Of a stretch of DNA of 64,000 bases, positions 60,030-64,000 are shown piece after piece. This DNA comes from Chryseobacterium nakagawai. Its GTDB lineage: Bacteria; Bacteroidota; Bacteroidia; Flavobacteriales; Weeksellaceae. Position 1 is the first letter of the stretch, and every line of letters begins with the position of its first letter. The stretch spans positions 1,232,501 to 1,296,500 of the forward strand of contig NZ_LR134386.1 in NCBI RefSeq assembly GCF_900637665.1, written 5' to 3'. The position numbers were made by a program, and so were the translations under genes. The notes below the pieces were generated by a model, which saw only the letters and a list, made by a program, of their open reading frames with translations, had not been told where the DNA came from and searched no databases.

Positions 60030-60037
60030 TATATTTG
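60030..60037 (+). promoter_or_regulatory. promoter -7 element of the HxlR gene
   Basis: TATATTTG, back to back with the divergent promoter (15 bases apart). The first ATG at 60052 is so close that ATG 60082 is the more likely start. Confidence 0.55.
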
Positions 60038-60038
60038 C

Positions 60039-60065
60039 TACTAGTTAACAAATGGTTACTAGTTA
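60039..60065. promoter_or_regulatory. tandem TACTAGTTA sites, HxlR operator candidate
   Basis: TACTAGTTA at 60039-60047 and again at 60057-60065, centres 18 bases apart, directly after the -7 box of the regulator gene. Binding by HxlR itself is inferred from position. Confidence 0.4.
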
Positions 60066-60081
60066 CCTTGATGAAACTATT

Positions 60082-60471
60082 ATGGCAAAAATTATTGAAA
60101 ACGGAAACGAGAGAGAAGCAACTTGTACGGAGGAATTATTCGCTATGCGTGATAGTCTGGATGTTCTGGGTGGAAAATGGAAATTGATGATCCTTCGTTA
60201 TCTGACTAACAGAACGGATCAACAGATTCATTTTAAAAAGCTGGAACGTGGTATTGATGGAATTTCTGCTAAAATGTTGAGTAAAGAACTGAAAGAACTG
60301 GAAACAAATCTTCTGATTACAAGAACAATTCAGGATACAAAACCGATTACAGTGGTGTATGCAGTTACGGAATATGGGAAATCAGTATTTCCGGTAACGG
60401 AGACACTGGTAAACTGGGGAATACTTCATAGAGAGAAGATTAAGGAGTCCATGACTACTTCAGGATCTTAA
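60082..60471 (+). CDS. HxlR-family transcriptional regulator
   Basis: Starting at ATG 60082 the product has 129 residues: a winged-helix domain with DVLGGKWKLMILRYLTNR and GIDGISAKMLSKELKELETN, and the HxlR end VVYAVTEYGKSVFPVTETLVNWG. Cys15 in EATCTEELFAM is the conserved redox-active cysteine seen in many HxlR proteins. It divides two divergent promoters and is likely to regulate the oxidoreductase/cupin unit in response to quinones or electrophiles. Confidence 0.9.
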   Translation: MAKIIENGNEREATCTEELFAMRDSLDVLGGKWKLMILRYLTNRTDQQIHFKKLERGIDGISAKMLSKELKELETNLLITRTIQDTKPITVVYAVTEYGKSVFPVTETLVNWGILHREKIKESMTTSGS

Positions 60472-60482
60472 AAGAGCAATAA

Positions 60483-60517
60483 AAAAATCCTCAGACTCAG
60501 TAGAGTTGAGGATTTTT
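60483..60517. terminator. terminator between the HxlR and betaine transport genes
   Basis: AAAAATCCTCA and TGAGGATTTTT, with an internal ACTC/GAGT pair and a bulge. It follows the HxlR stop by 12 bases and serves the convergent transport gene at 60539. Confidence 0.8.
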
Positions 60518-60538
60518 AGTTATACATGATTTTCTAAA

Positions 60539-62122
60539 TTACTTTTTATCTAACCATGTATTGACCAGTTCAGAATGTTCTTCCACCCATTTTTGTGCAG
60601 TGGCTTCTTTATTTTTACTCTGTTCCATTTGGATTAAAAGATCAGACATCGTTTCATCATCAAAATGGAGGTTAGAAAAGAATGCTGCCAGTTCAGGATG
60701 ATCTGTACTAAAGCTTTTTCTTGCATAGGTTTTAATTTGTTCTGCTTCACCATATATCTTTTTAGGATCGTCAAGAAACTTAAGTTTCATTTTACCAAAC
60801 ATCCAGTGAGGCTGCCATCCTGTTACCACAATCCATTGTTTACGTTGTATGGCGTTCTGTAATTCAGTGATCATGGCAATGGTAGAGGAGTTGATCTGTT
60901 GATAATCCAGTTTATAATCAACAATAGCTTTATCTGTTCCTGTTGTCAATCCTGCGCCCTTTTCAATCCCAATGATTCTGTGATTGAACTGTTCCTGATG
61001 CTGGTTAAGTTCTTCAATAGACTGAATGGAAACATATTCGGGAACTACCAGTCCTATACGACCATTGTTATAATTGGTTCCCAGATGTGTTAATCCCGGA
61101 AATTTAGCCAGTTTTTTAGCATGGGTGTAAGGAAGCCAAACTCCCATAAAAAGGTCTGTATCTTCATTGTTCATGGAAGCCAGAATCATATCTGTAGAGG
61201 CTTTCTGAATAATGACATGATAGCCTTGTTGATCCAAAATTGCTTTAGCTATATGCGTCATCGCCACATCTTCTGCCCAGCCATCTACCATTCCTATGGT
61301 AATATATTTGGAGTTTTTTATATTTCCACATGAATTTAATGAACCAAATAGGATCATTAAAATGGGAAAAAATAGATATTTTAATTGTTTCATCTTATTA
61401 ATTCCTTCCAGTACTTTCTCACCCAGACCACCTGCGGCAATCATTCCGGCAATCACAACCATAGATAGGGATAACAGGATGGTTTGATTAATCCCTGTTA
61501 AAATAGTTTTCATGGCCAGAGGAAGTTCCACCTTAAATAGGATCTGACGGTTGGTTGCTCCAAAAGCACGTGCTGCTTCTACAATATCTTTCGGTACAGA
61601 TTCTATTCCCAATGTTGTTAAACGTACCGCTGGAGGCATTGCAAAAATGATTGTTGCAAAAGCGCCGGGCACTTTTCCGATGCTGAAAAACAGTACCGCA
61701 GGAATCAGGTAAACGAATGCAGGCATGGTTTGCATTAAATCCAATAAAGGACGAATAATTTTTGCTGCAATCTTGTTTTTGGCAGCTAAAATTCCCAGAG
61801 GGATAGAAAGGATAAGGGCGGTAATGGTTGCTACAAAGATAAGTGCCAGCGTTTCCATGGTTTCTTTCCATAATCCCATCAAAAATATCAGGCTTAATCC
61901 TGCTGCCGTAACAATGGCGATACCTTTCCCGGCTTTCCACAATGCTAAAAGTGTAATGAAGAGGATAATTACATAAAAAGGAGTATTTATAAGTACCCAT
62001 TCAATCCCCATGATAGAGGCGTTTCCTACATGTTTTATGACATCAAATACAGGTTTTCCATTTTCTGTGAGCCAATTGATTGCAGTTTCTACATATTGAC
62101 CTATATCTATAATTTTATTCAT
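60539..62122 (-). CDS. glycine betaine ABC transporter permease-substrate-binding fusion (OpuABC-like)
   Basis: The 527-residue protein is a ProW/OpuAB-type permease (residues 1-245, with EAARAFGATNRQILFKVELP, the EAA loop) joined in frame to an OpuAC-type binding domain (residues about 270-527, with GWAEDVAMTHIAKA, LFMGVWLPYTHAKK and VVTGWQPHWMFGKMKLKFLD, the tryptophan betaine cage). Residues 244-265 read MKQLKYLFFPILMILFG and LNSCG, exactly a lipoprotein signal with its lipobox at Cys265. Its start codon overlaps the preceding gene by one base. See the findings for the fusion question. Confidence 0.9.
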   Translation of the reverse strand: MNKIIDIGQYVETAINWLTENGKPVFDVIKHVGNASIMGIEWVLINTPFYVIILFITLLALWKAGKGIAIVTAAGLSLIFLMGLWKETMETLALIFVATITALILSIPLGILAAKNKIAAKIIRPLLDLMQTMPAFVYLIPAVLFFSIGKVPGAFATIIFAMPPAVRLTTLGIESVPKDIVEAARAFGATNRQILFKVELPLAMKTILTGINQTILLSLSMVVIAGMIAAGGLGEKVLEGINKMKQLKYLFFPILMILFGSLNSCGNIKNSKYITIGMVDGWAEDVAMTHIAKAILDQQGYHVIIQKASTDMILASMNNEDTDLFMGVWLPYTHAKKLAKFPGLTHLGTNYNNGRIGLVVPEYVSIQSIEELNQHQEQFNHRIIGIEKGAGLTTGTDKAIVDYKLDYQQINSSTIAMITELQNAIQRKQWIVVTGWQPHWMFGKMKLKFLDDPKKIYGEAEQIKTYARKSFSTDHPELAAFFSNLHFDDETMSDLLIQMEQSKNKEATAQKWVEEHSELVNTWLDKK

Positions 62123-62123
62123 C

Positions 62124-63374
62124 TTATTGATTGTTTGCGATTTCTTTTAATTCAATGATTTCTTCTTCGTTAAATTTGGTAGCTTCTATGACAAGAGAAA
62201 GTTGGGTAACAAGGCCTAAAAATTTATTGTTTTCATCTACAACAGCAATGGCCGATTTACTACCTGAAATTAGCGGTAACATCTCTTCTACTGTCACTTC
62301 GGGATAAACTGAAGGGACATTATTGTTGATAATAGATTCTACTGTAGGTTCTTTCTTTTTGGCAATTCTGACCACATCATTAAGCGTTACAAAACCAAGA
62401 AATTTATTTTGAAAATCTACAACGGGAAGGTTTTCTAATCCTGTTGCTCTCATTTTTCGTAAGGCTCCTTCGGGACCATCTTTTCTAAAACGCACCACTG
62501 TAGCTTTATCAAACATCAAAGATCTGGCGGTAATAATTGTTTTACGATCTACCTTCTCTACAAATGCTTTTACATAATCGCTTGCAGGGTTGGTTAAAAT
62601 ATCTTCAGCAGTTCCTATTTGTTCTATGACACCATCTTTCATAATGACGATACGGTCTCCAATTTTAATGGCTTCGTCGAGATCATGGGTAATAAATACA
62701 ATGGTCTTTTGTAAAGTGTTTTGCAGTTCCAGCATTTGGTCCTGCATTTCAGATTTTATCAAAGGATCCAGCGCAGAGAAAGCTTCATCCATAAGCAATA
62801 CTTCCGGATCGTTGGCCAAAGCTCTTGCTAATCCTACTCTCTGTTGCATTCCTCCTGAAAGTTGGGAAGGATATTGATTTTCGAAACCGTTTAATCCAAC
62901 AATATCCAGAGCTTTCTGTGCCTTTTCATCGCGGGAAGCTTTACTTTCTCCTCTGATCTCAAGTCCAAAACCGGCATTATCTAAGATATTGTGATGAGGT
63001 AGTAATCCAAATTTTTGAAATACCATGCTCATCTCTGTTCTTCTTACTTCCAGAAGTTCTTTATTGTTTTTACCGGTAATATTATCGTCATTGATATATA
63101 CTTTACCTGAAGTAGGTTCATTCAGTCTGTTAAGACAACGCAGTAGGGTTGATTTTCCGCTTCCGGACAGCCCCATGATGACAAAGAATTCACCTTCATA
63201 GATCTCAAAACTCGCTTTGTTGATTCCTACCGTGCAACCTGTTTTTTCTAGAATTTCCTTTTTGGAAAAACCTTTGTCTAAAAGTTCCTGTGCTTTTTCT
63301 TTGTTCTTACCAAAAATAATCGTCAGATCTTCAACTTTAAGTTTTATTTTTCTACCGTTTTCATTTTTTTCCAT
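62124..63374 (-). CDS. proV: glycine betaine/proline ABC transporter ATPase with CBS domains
   Basis: The 416-residue protein has Walker A GLSGSGKST (68-76), signature LSGGMQQRVGLARAL, Walker B VLLMDEAFSALD and H-loop THDLDEAI. After residue 270 come two CBS domains that sense ionic strength in OpuA-type importers. It is the first gene of the importer unit, with the fused permease-binding protein following after one base. Long noncoding sequence lies upstream. Confidence 0.94.
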   Translation of the reverse strand: MEKNENGRKIKLKVEDLTIIFGKNKEKAQELLDKGFSKKEILEKTGCTVGINKASFEIYEGEFFVIMGLSGSGKSTLLRCLNRLNEPTSGKVYINDDNITGKNNKELLEVRRTEMSMVFQKFGLLPHHNILDNAGFGLEIRGESKASRDEKAQKALDIVGLNGFENQYPSQLSGGMQQRVGLARALANDPEVLLMDEAFSALDPLIKSEMQDQMLELQNTLQKTIVFITHDLDEAIKIGDRIVIMKDGVIEQIGTAEDILTNPASDYVKAFVEKVDRKTIITARSLMFDKATVVRFRKDGPEGALRKMRATGLENLPVVDFQNKFLGFVTLNDVVRIAKKKEPTVESIINNNVPSVYPEVTVEEMLPLISGSKSAIAVVDENNKFLGLVTQLSLVIEATKFNEEEIIELKEIANNQ

Positions 63375-63917
63375 ATTCAGAATTTTTTAATTGATAATTG
63401 ATACACAATATTGTATATAATTACATGATTAAACATTTAACTTTGATGTTGTTCTTTTGTTGACGGGTGTACAAAATAATCTGCCGAGCTTATAATGATA
63501 AAAGCTTATAACAAAAAAATAATGGCATAAAGCCCCGTGGCCTTATGTTTATTTTAAATATTTCAATAGATTTTACTCTAGAAAAAGAGTGTCATGTGTA
63601 AAAAGAAGTTAATCTTTTACATGGATTCTACAATTAAATTACTGATGAGGTAATAAAAGATATGTGTACAGAACAACTTGAATTCCTACATTTCATCAAA
63701 ATGTGGATCATTATAAAAAACCTGTGTATCAGTTTTTTACGACGTTGCAAATTTACGAATTTTATTTTAAATGGATTTTTTTAGGTATAAGAAGCTGGTT
63801 TTAAGTTAGGTTATGGAGTGAGATACTCATCGTACATTTCCCTTTACCATTAACGATAAAGGTGTTTTGATCATGCATATGTTTTTTAGAAAAATCTGTA
63901 CAATATGACGAGTGAAA
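63375..63917. other. long gene-free leader/upstream region of the betaine importer
   Basis: About 540 bases with no credible ORF. It holds a repeated AGCTTATAA pair (63488 and 63506 region), a hairpin with CATAAAGCC and GGCCTTATG (about 63524-63545), and a minus-strand -7 candidate at 63748-63755 that would give a leader of about 370 bases. A second hairpin CCTTTA/TAAAGG is at 63841-63862. Confidence 0.45.
63748..63755 (-). promoter_or_regulatory. candidate -7 element for the betaine importer
   Basis: Minus strand TAAATTTG, about 370 bases before the proV start. No -33 box is at the right spacing. Confidence 0.3.
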
Positions 63918-64000
63918 TTACTTCAGTAAAACTGCAATAATTGCCAATATTGCCGGGAGTGCCTGGACAAAAAATATCTTTTTGGTGGCAGAAACTGCTC
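63918..64000 (-). CDS. possible C-terminal end of a membrane protein, partial
   Basis: One frame stays open from the window edge to a TAA at 63918 and reads ATKKIFFVQALPAILAIIAV-type hydrophobic sequence ending LLK. This looks like the last transmembrane segment of a membrane protein whose body lies outside the window. Only 26 residues are visible, so no family is assigned. Confidence 0.3.
   Translation of the reverse strand, partial: AVSATKKIFFVQALPAILAIIAVLLK

Noticed and set aside
63801..63878. 25-codon minus-strand ORF upstream of the betaine importer
   Set aside because: Too short, no promoter at the right distance, and composition gives no support.
1..64000. tRNA, rRNA, tmRNA, CRISPR arrays, integrases, transposases
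   Set aside because: I scanned for tRNA-like T-loops, repeated spacer arrays and recombinase motifs and saw none.

Overview
The window looks like a chromosomal segment of an AT-rich member of the Bacteroidota, most likely a flavobacterium of the Chryseobacterium/Weeksellaceae type. This is an inference from several features: a split transketolase, TonB-dependent receptors with flavobacterial plug sequences, a thioredoxin-reductase-like ferredoxin reductase next to its ferredoxin, YceI and DUF3108 proteins, many small lipoproteins beginning with a CKK-type lipobox, and above all the Bacteroidota promoter signature (TAnnTTTG, sometimes with TTTG 19 bases upstream), which I find in front of more than twenty genes. 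There are no rRNA or tRNA genes, no CRISPR array and no intact insertion sequence. Most of the window is ordinary core genome with short accessory patches.

Layout. 1-3.3 kb: start of a transketolase subunit, a secreted protein, an SGNH hydrolase and a sodium/solute symporter. 3.7-9.7 kb: a leftward redox/stress set (two pirins, two short GNAT acetyltransferases, flavin reductase, TMEM175-type channel, YjdI-type Fe-S protein, OsmC) and a DHA2-type drug exporter. 9.8-16.5 kb: asnB, an rRNA cytosine methyltransferase, a PhnA/YjdM zinc-ribbon protein and an orphan ABC ATPase. 16.6-26.2 kb: YceI, pheS, DUF3108, ferredoxin reductase plus ferredoxin, a LOG-family protein, pepD, lipoproteins, recR and a glycosyltransferase. 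26.3-36 kb: secG, a catalytic/degenerate M16 peptidase pair, pcrA-type helicase and a TonB receptor behind a Fur-box-like palindrome. 36-41 kb: a TPP-riboswitch-controlled thiamin salvage operon (thiM-thiE-thiD-tenA) and a CstA-type carrier. 41-47 kb: esterases, a HipA-like kinase with DUF3037, lipoproteins, a flavin-reductase-like protein and a frameshifted GxxExxY gene between inverted repeats. 47-55.5 kb: tyrosine/homogentisate catabolism (hmgA, hppD, fahA) interleaved with two CoA-transferases. 55.6-64 kb: a TonB receptor/thioredoxin-like operon with a palindromic operator candidate, a foldback repeat region, an HxlR regulator divergent from a quinone-oxidoreductase-like gene, and a glycine betaine importer whose permease and binding protein are fused.

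How the genes work together. The homogentisate genes would convert 4-hydroxyphenylpyruvate to fumarate and acetoacetate, and the neighbouring CoA-transferases could activate the resulting acids. The thiamin operon recycles thiazole and pyrimidine moieties and lacks de novo genes here. The betaine importer is an osmoprotection system. The most unusual items are the HipA-like/DUF3037 pair, the broken GxxExxY unit with its inverted repeats, the receptor/thioredoxin operon in which both proteins carry a CSVC motif, the fused betaine permease-binding protein with an internal lipoprotein signal, three genes whose promoter elements sit so close to the start codon that leaderless mRNA is predicted, and two orphan promoter/terminator signals that may mark small RNAs. 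No sequence searches were run; family names rest on motifs read by eye.
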